From Sphingobium herbicidovorans (lineage in GTDB: Bacteria > Pseudomonadota > Alphaproteobacteria > Sphingomonadales > Sphingomonadaceae), in NCBI RefSeq assembly GCF_002080435.1, contig NZ_CP020538.1, forward strand, positions 1,302,001 to 1,366,000: a stretch of 64,000 nucleotides of DNA. The letters are read 5' to 3'. Below, piece by piece: positions 34,153 through 42,166 of this stretch. Each line of letters starts with the position of its first letter. Within the stretch, counting starts at the first letter, position 1. The translations under genes and the position numbers were made by a program. Below the pieces are notes generated by a model. It did not search any database. It was not told where the DNA came from and saw only the letters and a program-made list of their open reading frames with translations.

Positions 34153-35028
34153 TCATGTGCGGCATGGTTCTGCCTGGACGGCCGCGGGCGGCTTCCTCAC
34201 TGGCGGGCCGGAGAGCCAATGGCTCAGATCCCTCTGCAGCAGGTCCTGCAGGACAAGGATGTCCTCGCGATAAAATTCCCGGAGCATCTGCTGTAGTTCG
34301 GGGGTCAGAGGCGGGTAGCTGACGGGCGCCGCCATGGATGCGCGAAGCTTCGCAAAAAGGGGAATGGAACGGAGCGGATCGAGAATCGGTCGCATGGGTT
34401 GCAGGAAGCGGCGGAGCGGCAGCGGCAGCATGGGGCTCGCGCTGTCATTCTGACGGCTGGCGACCTCTTCCGCCGCGATATGCACGGGCACGCCGATATG
34501 GGCGCAGACGCGGGCAATTTCCTGCTCTGGCGACTGCAACAGGTCATCATAGAGGATCACATGGATCTGCTCGCGCGGATAGTGGAGCAGGAAGCGACCC
34601 AGATGCGCGCCATATAGTCCTCCTGACAGGAAACGCGATCGCTCGGGATTGGCGTGCTCCAGATATTGCCGGGGGTCGCCCTTCACCCATCCGCGCCGGA
34701 ACAACATGCAATAATCCGAATAGGCCCGCTGCACCGGATCGCGCAGCTGGACGATCAGGCGAGCGTCGGGAAGCGCATCGGCCATTCGCGCCGCGGCCTG
34801 TGGATGGGCAAGATAGTCCGCTGACTTTTCCCCGACGATCCGGCCGGCAGGGGCGGGATCGAACAGCGACGCATACCATTGGGGACCGCGCTCATATTCC
34901 GAACTGAAATAATGGGGTTCGGCCTTGGGCAGCCAGAGCTGCGGATGACTGCGAAGCTGATGGGCGATCCAGGTAGTTGCGCCCTTGACGGCGCCGATCA
35001 CGATAAAGGCTGGCTGGCGATCAGTCAT
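34153..35028 (-). CDS. Sulfotransferase family protein
   Basis: A 291-residue PAPS-dependent sulfotransferase. The 5'-phosphosulfate loop is GAVKGATTW near the N terminus and the 3'-phosphate site is VQLRDPVQRAYSDY near residue 95, typical of the Sulfotransfer_1/heparan type used on bacterial polysaccharides or Nod factors. FLSGGLYGAHLGRFL is a further family block. Position next to glycosyltransferases suggests sulfation of the exopolysaccharide. No PAPS synthesis genes (cysND/C) are visible nearby. Confidence 0.85.
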   Translation of the reverse strand: MTDRQPAFIVIGAVKGATTWIAHQLRSHPQLWLPKAEPHYFSSEYERGPQWYASLFDPAPAGRIVGEKSADYLAHPQAAARMADALPDARLIVQLRDPVQRAYSDYCMLFRRGWVKGDPRQYLEHANPERSRFLSGGLYGAHLGRFLLHYPREQIHVILYDDLLQSPEQEIARVCAHIGVPVHIAAEEVASRQNDSASPMLPLPLRRFLQPMRPILDPLRSIPLFAKLRASMAAPVSYPPLTPELQQMLREFYREDILVLQDLLQRDLSHWLSGPPVRKPPAAVQAEPCRT

Positions 35029-35531
35029 GGTCGTTCGATATACCCTTGCATTCGTGGACTAGGCAGTGCCCTCCCCCAGCTGAAGGCCGCGCATTTGCGA
35101 GCATTTCCCGACGCAACGCTGCCTCGGACATCCGACATTCTCGCCCCTTCCCGGCGATGCGCATCCCCGGGAATTTTGGCCAAGCTAGATGACTATCGGC
35201 GCGGCGGCAGTTGTTCATCGGTACAATCCCGGGAGGGTTAGCTTATCCCCCATCCGGGCAAGGGAGGCTCCGATAAACTCCGCCGCTATCCGAAAGAGTA
35301 GATGGCGCGCGCGCCGCAAGTTCATGAGTATAGGTCGCGAAATGGTGCCACCGATTTCAAAGACTTCGCCCTAATATGGGCTGATCCCCGGCTTCGCAGG
35401 GGTGAACGATCAAACGCTGGAGCAGATTGGCCCAGGATGAACCCATCGCATCTCTTCGCCCGCTTTTGCGGCCGCTGCCGCAGCAGCGAACCGGTATCCA
35501 CAGGGACGCTGCCCGTTCAGCCTGAAATGGC
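35029..35531. other. Intergenic region between sulfotransferase and GT operon
   Basis: About 500 bases without a convincing gene; short frames here lack ribosome-binding sites and family patterns. It should contain divergent promoters for the sulfotransferase (minus) and the glycosyltransferase operon (plus). A small imperfect hairpin (CCCC...GGGG, loop TTC) lies at about 35396-35412. No transposon or RNA gene is recognised. Confidence 0.5.
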
Positions 35532-36716
35532 ATGAAAATCATCGTCGTCGCCAGCCTTGCATATTCGCTGGTCAACTTCCGCGGCCGCCTGATCGCCGCG
35601 ATGATCGAAAATGGGCATGAGGTCGTGCTGTGCGCCCCCGATCATGACCCAGAGGTCGAGGCAAGGCTGAGGTCAATGGGCGCAACCTATCGGCAGATGC
35701 CGATGGCCCGCGCCGGGATGAACCCTTTCATCGACATCGTGACGCTGGCATGGCTGGTCCGCTGTTTCTGGCAGGAACGCCCGCAGGCCGTGCTGGCCTA
35801 TACACAAAAGCCCATCATCTACGGCGGCATCGCGAGCCGGTTTTTCCGCAACATCGACTTTTACGCCATGGTGAGCGGCCTTGGCCACATGTACAGCGAG
35901 GGCGGGTCCCGCCTGCTGGCCAGCGTGCGCGTGATGGTGTCCATTCTCTATCGGCTGGCGATCCGCGACGCGAAGGCGATATTCGTCTTCAACAGCGACG
36001 ACCGCGGCGAGATGCTGCGCCACGGCATCATCACGCCCGACTGCCCGGTCATACAGGTGCCAGGTTCCGGCGTGGACCTGTCTCATTATGCCCAAGCGCC
36101 CCTGCCGGACGGGCCGCCGGTGTTCCTGATGATCGCACGGCTGCTGCGGAACAAGGGTCTCATCGAATATGTCGAGGCCGCGAAGACCGTGAAGGCACAG
36201 TTCCCGGAGGCGCGCTTCCGGCTGCTGGGGCCGCTTGATGAGAATCCAGCGGCAGTTACCCGCGCGGAAATCGAGCAGTGGCACAATCGCGGGATCATCG
36301 AATATCTGGGCGAAACACGCGACGTGCGCCCCCATCTGGCGAGGGCGAGCATATTCGTGCTGCCCAGCTGGTATCGCGAGGGGCTTCCCCGCACCATATT
36401 GGAAGCCATGTCCGTGGGGCGCGGCGTCATCACGACCGACATGCCGGGCTGCCGCGAGCCGATAGATCAGGGCATCAACGGCTTTGTGGTCGAACCGCGC
36501 AGTGCCAAGGCGCTCGCCGATGCGATGCTCCGCATTTGCAACGACCCTACCCTGCCCGCCAGCCTCGCTCAGGCCGCGCGCCGGACGGCAGAGCAGGATT
36601 ACTCAGTCGAAAAGGTGAACGCCCTGCTGCTTTCGACCATGAAGATGGACCGCAACGCCACCGATCGCGCGGAAAGGCCAGCCATGAACGCCCAACTCGT
36701 CGCCGGAGAATTGTGA
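35532..36716 (+). CDS. Glycosyltransferase family 4
   Basis: A 394-residue GT-B glycosyltransferase. The acceptor domain starts KIIVVASLAYSLVNFRGRLI and the donor domain has ESVSVGR-type elements: LPSWYREGLPRTILEAMSVG with the ExxxxE donor motif, TDMPGCREPID and NGFVVEPRS. The pattern is that of GT4 enzymes found beside initiating sugar transferases in O-antigen/EPS operons. It heads a six-gene plus-strand run in which genes overlap or nearly touch. The ATG at 35532 lies in a run without a strong ribosome-binding site. Confidence 0.88.
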   Translation: MKIIVVASLAYSLVNFRGRLIAAMIENGHEVVLCAPDHDPEVEARLRSMGATYRQMPMARAGMNPFIDIVTLAWLVRCFWQERPQAVLAYTQKPIIYGGIASRFFRNIDFYAMVSGLGHMYSEGGSRLLASVRVMVSILYRLAIRDAKAIFVFNSDDRGEMLRHGIITPDCPVIQVPGSGVDLSHYAQAPLPDGPPVFLMIARLLRNKGLIEYVEAAKTVKAQFPEARFRLLGPLDENPAAVTRAEIEQWHNRGIIEYLGETRDVRPHLARASIFVLPSWYREGLPRTILEAMSVGRGVITTDMPGCREPIDQGINGFVVEPRSAKALADAMLRICNDPTLPASLAQAARRTAEQDYSVEKVNALLLSTMKMDRNATDRAERPAMNAQLVAGEL

Positions 36717-37291
36717 TGGGGGCAAGACGCATAGCCGATGTCATGCTGGCATCCACCGGGCTTGTTCTGCTCGCGCCGGTAATGGCGATCATCGCCGGCT
36801 CCATACGGCTGTTCGACGGCCCGCCAGTTTTGTTCAAGCAGGCCAGGGTGACCAAGGGAGGCAAGCTGTTCAAGGTTGTCAAATTCCGCACGATGAATGA
36901 CGGACGCGACGCAGAGGGGCAATTGCTGCCCGACCGAATGCGGACGACGGCGCTCGGCCGTTTTCTCCGTCGCTCCCGCCTCGATGAACTGCCGCAGCTC
37001 TGGAACATCCTGATTGGGGAGATGTCGCTGATCGGACCCCGCCCGCTTCTTCCGCAAACCATCGCCGCCGCTGGAAAAAAGGGGCAATTGCGGTGCGCGG
37101 TGCGGCCGGGGCTGACCGGCTGGGCACAGGTCAACGGCAACAGCCTGCTCGACGATGACGACAAGATCGCGCTGGACCTCTGGTACATAGAGAACCGCTC
37201 TCTCCGGATCGACCTTGTCATTCTTGCTCGCACCATCGGAGTGGCCCTGCGCGGCGAACGGTTCAACCTGCGGCTGAAAGGGAGCGCATGA
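36716..37291 (+). CDS. Initiating sugar-phosphate transferase (polyprenyl-phosphate)
   Basis: A 191-residue small initiating transferase (WcaJ/PglC catalytic-domain type) that moves a sugar-1-phosphate from a nucleotide sugar to undecaprenyl phosphate. It has one N-terminal hydrophobic re-entrant helix (VMLASTGLVLLAPVMAIIAG), KVVKFRTMND, RRSRLDELPQLWNIL, and MSLIGPRPLLP with the catalytic Asp-Glu in LDELPQ. The TGA of the upstream gene and the ATG overlap (TGATG). Being the shortest, monotopic type it resembles PglC, which uses diamino sugars, matching the amino-sugar genes nearby. Confidence 0.9.
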   Translation: MGARRIADVMLASTGLVLLAPVMAIIAGSIRLFDGPPVLFKQARVTKGGKLFKVVKFRTMNDGRDAEGQLLPDRMRTTALGRFLRRSRLDELPQLWNILIGEMSLIGPRPLLPQTIAAAGKKGQLRCAVRPGLTGWAQVNGNSLLDDDDKIALDLWYIENRSLRIDLVILARTIGVALRGERFNLRLKGSA

Positions 37292-38214
37292 AGGCCATAC
37301 TCGTAGGTGCGGTTGAAAGTAGCAGGATCGCCTTGAAGTGCCTGGCCGCCTCCCCCCGCTGGGATCTGAAGGCAGTATTCACGCTGCCACCCGACCTTGC
37401 GGGCCGCCATTCGGATTTCGTCGATCTGTCTGCGGATTGTGAAAGCGTGGGAACGCGGATCGTGCACACCGCCAACATAAATTCCGACGCGGCGCTACAG
37501 GCGATCCGCGCAATGGAACCGGACTATATCTTCGTTATCGGCTGGTCGCAGATTTGCGGCGCGGATTTCAGGGCCACGGCGGGCAAAGGCGTGGTCGGTT
37601 ATCACCCCGCGCCACTGCCACGCCTTCGCGGACGGGCCGTGATCCCCTGGACTATCCTGCTGAATGAACCGATCTCCGCCTCGTCGCTCTTCCTGATTGA
37701 TGAAGGGGTCGATAGCGGCCCACTGCTGGGGCAGCGCTACTTTCACCTGTCCCCGGACGAGACCGCAGCCACGCTATACGCCAAGCATATGGCGAAGCTG
37801 GACGAGATGCTGCCGCCGGTGCTGGAGGATATCGCAAGCGGCTCGCCGCAACTTACTGTCCAGGATGAACGAAACGCGACCTATGCGGCGCGCAGACGGC
37901 CGGAGGACGGGCTGATCGACTGGACGCAGCCCGCAGCGGCGGTCTGGCGTTGCGTCCGCGCCTGTGGCGATCCCTATCCGGGCGCGTGGACGATCCTTGG
38001 CAATGACCGGATCGTGATAAAGACGGCCGTTCCCGTGCTCCTCCATCATCATGCCGCAGCCATGGCCGGACAGATTGTCGAACGAGGCGAAGGGAATTTC
38101 ACGGTGAAGTGCGGGGACGATCAGGGTCTGCTGGTGTCGCAATGGCAGACGACGCGGGAATCGCCCTTGCCCAACCATGCCGTGCTGGGACGGCCAAAGG
38201 CGGAAGCGGCATGA
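37288..38214 (+). CDS. Formyltransferase-family protein
   Basis: A 308-residue protein with a formyl-tetrahydrofolate transferase core: VGYHPAPLPRLRG holds the catalytic His106, and FLIDEGVDSG holds the Asp142-equivalent of the Fmt/ArnA/PurN families. The usual Asn two residues before the His is Gly104, which is unusual for catalysis. A C-terminal oligonucleotide-binding-type tail follows (about 200-308). Sugar N-formyltransferases act on 4-amino or 3-amino nucleotide sugars, fitting the dehydratase/aminotransferase pair at 51607-55002. It overlaps the sugar transferase by ATGA and the PIG-L gene by ATGA. Confidence 0.8.
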   Translation: MKAILVGAVESSRIALKCLAASPRWDLKAVFTLPPDLAGRHSDFVDLSADCESVGTRIVHTANINSDAALQAIRAMEPDYIFVIGWSQICGADFRATAGKGVVGYHPAPLPRLRGRAVIPWTILLNEPISASSLFLIDEGVDSGPLLGQRYFHLSPDETAATLYAKHMAKLDEMLPPVLEDIASGSPQLTVQDERNATYAARRRPEDGLIDWTQPAAAVWRCVRACGDPYPGAWTILGNDRIVIKTAVPVLLHHHAAAMAGQIVERGEGNFTVKCGDDQGLLVSQWQTTRESPLPNHAVLGRPKAEAA

Positions 38215-38894
38215 CCATGATCGACACTGTCCAGCGCGCGCTGGTGATCGCTCCCCATCCCGACGACGAAGTGCTGGGGTGCGGTGGAACGATCGCCCGG
38301 CTGGTCGCGCTGGGCCGCCATGTCGAGGTCGCCATCGCCACACGGGGCAGGGAGCCGCAGTTCGATGCCGGTCAGGTCGAGCAGGTGCAGGCCGAAGCCC
38401 GGCGGGCGCATGCGCTGCTGGGCGTCACGCGAACGCATTTCCTGGACTTTCCCGCCGCCGAGCTTGACCGCATCCCGCGCGCGGAACTGAACCGGGGCAT
38501 CGCGGAACTGGTTGCCCAGTGCCGCCCCGATGCCCTGTTCGTCCCCTTCGCGCACGACCTGCATTTCGATCACGGGCTGATCTTCGAAGCGGCAATGGTG
38601 GCGGCGCGGCCCGTCGGCGCCCAATATCCTGCCCGGATACTGGCCTATGAGACGGTGTCGGAAACCAACTGGGCGGCACCCTATCTGACACCCGCCTTTC
38701 AGCCGAACCTGTTCATCGACATCAGCGACCATCTCGACCACAAGATCGAGGCGTTCGGCTGCTTCGCGTCCCAGGTGCGCCCCTTCCCCAACGAACGGTC
38801 CCCCGAAACCTTGCGGGCGCTGGCACAGGTCCGGGGCAGTTGCGTCAGCAAAAGAGCCGCCGAAGCCTTCGTCATGATCCGGGAGGTGTCCTGA
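38211..38894 (+). CDS. PIG-L/LmbE-family deacetylase
   Basis: A 227-residue zinc deacetylase of the PIG-L (LmbE) family. The zinc/catalytic motif APHPDDEVLGCGG (His-Pro-Asp-Asp) lies near residue 15 and the second ligand in HDLHFDHG near residue 115. Family members remove N-acetyl groups from GlcNAc-type sugars in glycolipids and glycoconjugates. Next to a formyltransferase it suggests replacing an N-acetyl by N-formyl, or preparing a free amine for the ATP-grasp enzyme. The start overlaps the formyltransferase stop (ATGA). Confidence 0.87.
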   Translation: MTMIDTVQRALVIAPHPDDEVLGCGGTIARLVALGRHVEVAIATRGREPQFDAGQVEQVQAEARRAHALLGVTRTHFLDFPAAELDRIPRAELNRGIAELVAQCRPDALFVPFAHDLHFDHGLIFEAAMVAARPVGAQYPARILAYETVSETNWAAPYLTPAFQPNLFIDISDHLDHKIEAFGCFASQVRPFPNERSPETLRALAQVRGSCVSKRAAEAFVMIREVS

Positions 38895-38895
38895 A

Positions 38896-39936
38896 ATGGA
38901 CATGGCCACCACAAGCCACAGGGAAGTCCCCGCATTGTCAGGCACACAGTTCGAGCGAGGAACGCCGGAAGGCCGGTCGCTGCGCATGATGCTCAGTTCA
39001 GCGGGTCGGCGCGTCGGCCTGATGCGCAGCTTTCGACAATCGGCGGGCTTGTTGGGCGCGGACCTGACCATGTTCGCGTGCGACCTGACCCCCGAATGGA
39101 GCCCCGCCTGCATCGAAGCGGACAAGGCGTCCGCAGCCCCGCCAGCGGAGAGCGAAGAGTTCATCCCCGCGATGCTCGACATCTGCAAACGCGAACAGAT
39201 CGGCCTTGTCGTGCCGACGATAGATACCGAACTTCTGGCCTACAGCAGGGCGCGGGACCAGTTTAGCGCGATAAACTGCCATGTCGCGGTAGCGGACGAA
39301 CCGCTCGTCCTGATGGCGCGCGACAAGTTGGCGACGGCGCTATTCCTGACGGAGGCAGGCCTCCGTTCGCCGCGCACCATCGCGGCAGAGGAATTTCTGA
39401 GCGGCGAGGCCGATCTTTCCCTGCCGCTACTCGCCAAGCCCCGGCATGGCAGTTCCAGCCGCGGCATCATGATGGCGCAGAATCGCGAAGATGTGCTGGG
39501 TCTGGACAAGAGCGAGCCTTACATCCTGCAGGAATATCTGCACGGCCGCGAATTCACGGTCAGCCTCTATTTCGACGGCGAAGGACAGCTGCAATGCGCC
39601 ATCCCGCACGAGCGGCTGCGGGTGCGTTCGGGCGAGGTCGAAAAAGGCGTGACGGTGCGCGACCCGTCCTTGTCCGACATGGCCTGGCGGCTTGGCAAGG
39701 CGCTGCACGGCGCACGCGGCGCCATGTGCTTTCAGGTGCGGGTGGACGAAAACGGGCAACCTTCCATCTTCGAGATCAACGCCCGCTTCGGCGGCGGCTA
39801 TCCGCTGGCTCATCAGGCGGGGGCGCAGTTCGCCCGGTGGATGCTGGAGGAGCGGCTTGGGCTGCCTCGAACGGCGAACGATGATTGGCAGGAGGGCGTG
39901 CTGATGCTGCGTTTCGACGATGCGGTCTTCGTCTGA
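38896..39936 (+). CDS. ATP-grasp enzyme
   Basis: A 346-residue ATP-grasp ligase related to carbamoyl-phosphate-synthase-type folds. LLAKPRHGSSSRGI is the glycine-rich ATP loop, ILQEYLHGREFTVSLYFDG the lid and nucleotide site, and FEINARFGGGYPL the metal-binding Asn-Arg motif. ATP-grasp enzymes in polysaccharide loci join a carboxyl to an amine, so attachment of an amino acid or other acid to an amino sugar is possible; the substrate is not visible. It overlaps the HAD gene by 17 bases. Confidence 0.82.
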   Translation: MDMATTSHREVPALSGTQFERGTPEGRSLRMMLSSAGRRVGLMRSFRQSAGLLGADLTMFACDLTPEWSPACIEADKASAAPPAESEEFIPAMLDICKREQIGLVVPTIDTELLAYSRARDQFSAINCHVAVADEPLVLMARDKLATALFLTEAGLRSPRTIAAEEFLSGEADLSLPLLAKPRHGSSSRGIMMAQNREDVLGLDKSEPYILQEYLHGREFTVSLYFDGEGQLQCAIPHERLRVRSGEVEKGVTVRDPSLSDMAWRLGKALHGARGAMCFQVRVDENGQPSIFEINARFGGGYPLAHQAGAQFARWMLEERLGLPRTANDDWQEGVLMLRFDDAVFV

Positions 39937-40612
39937 CGCACGCCCACCACGGTCGGGTTCCTTCAACCGGATCTTGGTCTTCGATCTGGACGACACGCTC
40001 TATCTGGAACGCGACTATGTATTGAGCGGCCTCAACGCAGTGGGCCAATGGGCGGCTGGCGCGCTGGGGATCAATGGCCTTGGCGAGGTGATGCGCGGCC
40101 GTTTCGACGCGGGCTGCCGCACCAGGATTTTCGACCACAGCCTGAAAGACATGGGGCTGGAAGCTCATCCCGAGACAATCGGCAGAATGCTGGCCGCCTA
40201 TCGCCAGCATCGCCCGACGATAAGGTTGGCTCCAGACACGGAGCAATTTCTTGCAAGCCGCGATGACGCAACCGGCTTTGCCGTCATCACCGACGGTTTC
40301 CTGGATGCGCAAAGGCGCAAGATCAGGGCGTTGGGCCTGTACGGGCGGGGCATCCACCTTGGCATATGCACCGACAAATGGGGTCGGGAGTGCTGGAAAC
40401 CCAACCCTCGCGCCTTCGAGCATGTCGAACAGTGGTTCGGGCGGTCAGGGCGGGACCTGACTTATGTCGCGGACAATCCATCAAAGGATTTCAACGCCCC
40501 CCGGCTGCTGGGATGGAACACGGTCCAGATCGCACGGCCCGAGCGCATACATGTGTCGGTGACAACGCATGTGCCAGCCGACAGGATCATCGAGTCCCTC
40601 GAAGAACTCTGA
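39920..40612 (+). CDS. HAD-family phosphatase
   Basis: A 230-residue HAD hydrolase. Motif I is VFDLDDTLY with both nucleophile/acid aspartates, motif II VITDGF, motif III lysine in CWKPNPRAF and motif IV YVADNPSKDF. Substrate unknown. The 17-base overlap with the ATP-grasp gene implies coupled synthesis, and the pair may make or protect one intermediate. It ends the plus-strand operon, and the flippase gene is convergent. Confidence 0.85.
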   Translation: MRSSSDARPPRSGSFNRILVFDLDDTLYLERDYVLSGLNAVGQWAAGALGINGLGEVMRGRFDAGCRTRIFDHSLKDMGLEAHPETIGRMLAAYRQHRPTIRLAPDTEQFLASRDDATGFAVITDGFLDAQRRKIRALGLYGRGIHLGICTDKWGRECWKPNPRAFEHVEQWFGRSGRDLTYVADNPSKDFNAPRLLGWNTVQIARPERIHVSVTTHVPADRIIESLEEL

Positions 40613-40621
40613 TGATCTCGA

Positions 40622-41986
40622 CTACTTGCCAGTAGCTTCATTCCACGGCGCGACACTGATCGCCCGGCGCAGGTAAAACCCCAGCCCCACCAGCCAGATC
40701 GCAGCGAAAAGCAGATGGGCGATGTTCGCGCCCATTGGCCCAATCCACAGGACCAGCGGGAAAACGGCGCAATAAAATGCCAGCGTGCAGGCCATCACCG
40801 TCCGCAGAAGCGACCGCTGGTCCCCCAAGGCAAGCAGTCCGGCGCGGCTCGCCGACCCGCTCATGGTCAGGGTAACCGCCAGTATCTGCACGATGAGCAA
40901 CGGCACGGCTCCGGCGAAATGCGGGCCAACGGCGATCCGTACCATCGGCTCACCCACAAACAGCACGGCAAGGAAGCAGCAAGCGCCGAAGGCCGCGAGC
41001 AGCAGTTCGGTCTGGACGAGCACGCGAACAAAGGCGTGGCGCTTGCCCGCCGCCGCGATCCTGCTGAGATCGGGATAGACCACCGCCTGCACTTGCGCTC
41101 CGACCTGCATGACGACCCGGCTGATGCGCTTGGCGATATGGAACAGGCCTGCGCTGGCCGGGTCGGCGAGCCATCCAACGATCAGCGTGTCCACCGACTG
41201 CGCGCTCGACCATAGGGTAAGCGAGAAGTTCGCCCCGAGCGCGAAACGCCAGATGCCCGGAAAGCGGCTGCTGATCCCCTGGGCGCGGGCCTTCAGCAGT
41301 TGTCGAAACCCGGGCCGAGGCAGCAGGCGCACCGCAAAAGCGAAATTGACGAACGATCCCAGAATCTGGGTGATCGTCCATATGAGAATAAGCTCGAACA
41401 GCCCGGCTCCGGCCACATAAGCGCCCGCCACGCAGAGCAGGCGAACCAGCGCGTTCACCACCTGAATGGTCGCGATCGCCCGATATTGACCCGCGAGCCG
41501 AAATATGGCGGTCGAGACGCCATTGAAATTGAACAGCAGCGAGGTGGCGAACAACAGCGTGTAGCCAATATTCTGAAGAGAAATGTCGAACAGCAAATAT
41601 CCGGCGATCGCCAGGCCGCTGGCGATAAACCAGGCCGCAACGCCACCGCCTATATCGAGCAGCCAGCCGAACTTGAGCAGCTTGAAGTAGGATGCCTGGT
41701 CACTTTCAAGATCGATTGTCGCGCCGCTGCGTATCAACGGTTGCCATGATTGAAAGCTGAGCAGCCGCTCGCACGCCTGTCCCAGCGCAAGGATCATGGC
41801 GAAAACGCCATAGGGCGCGGGGGTGAGAAGCCGCGCGACAAGGGCGATGGACAAAAGCGTCAGCGCCAGCGTCGCCGCGGTTCCGGTCAGAAGATGGAAT
41901 ACCGCCTTCACCCGCCTGTGAGCCAGGGCATCGCGCAGTCGGACCGGGGAGAAGGTCATTTTCAAACGAAATCCGCCCGCATTCAT
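40622..41986 (-). CDS. Oligosaccharide flippase, Wzx-like
   Basis: A 454-residue polytopic protein of the polysaccharide-transport (PST/MOP) superfamily, with about 12 hydrophobic helices. The N-terminal block LLTGTAATLALTLLSIALVARLL and the mid block SSAQSVDTLIVGWLADPASAGLFHIAKRISR are typical of Wzx/RfbX. It should flip the lipid-linked repeat unit across the inner membrane. The ATG at 41986 follows AAGGTGAG. It is transcribed toward the HAD gene and lies downstream of the RTX gene on the same strand, with a terminator between. Confidence 0.87.
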   Translation of the reverse strand: MNAGGFRLKMTFSPVRLRDALAHRRVKAVFHLLTGTAATLALTLLSIALVARLLTPAPYGVFAMILALGQACERLLSFQSWQPLIRSGATIDLESDQASYFKLLKFGWLLDIGGGVAAWFIASGLAIAGYLLFDISLQNIGYTLLFATSLLFNFNGVSTAIFRLAGQYRAIATIQVVNALVRLLCVAGAYVAGAGLFELILIWTITQILGSFVNFAFAVRLLPRPGFRQLLKARAQGISSRFPGIWRFALGANFSLTLWSSAQSVDTLIVGWLADPASAGLFHIAKRISRVVMQVGAQVQAVVYPDLSRIAAAGKRHAFVRVLVQTELLLAAFGACCFLAVLFVGEPMVRIAVGPHFAGAVPLLIVQILAVTLTMSGSASRAGLLALGDQRSLLRTVMACTLAFYCAVFPLVLWIGPMGANIAHLLFAAIWLVGLGFYLRRAISVAPWNEATGK

Positions 41987-42089
41987 CGGCAGCTCACCTT
42001 CACCCCTGCTTTTCGAACCTTATCATGAGGCTAAAGGGTGAAAGGCGCAGCTTCTCTGTCGTCTTACTCCTAAATAACTCTCGTGAGTG

Positions 42090-42136
42090 GAGAAAAGCGA
42101 AATGGCGGCGCGCATTGTGGCATTCGGCGCGCCGCC
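42090..42136 (-). terminator. Rho-independent terminator after RTX gene
   Basis: A perfect 10-bp stem (GGCGGCGCGC 42104-42113 with GCGCGCCGCC 42127-42136) is followed on the minus strand by ATTTCGCTTTTC. It ends the RTX transcript about 30 bases after its stop. Confidence 0.85.
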
Positions 42137-42166
42137 CTGTTCACAAGGGCTGTCTGGGGCAACCCG

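Noticed and set aside
35493..35502. Single GTATCCACA resembling a DnaA box
   Set aside because: One mismatched site alone in an intergenic region has no meaning for replication or dnaA control.
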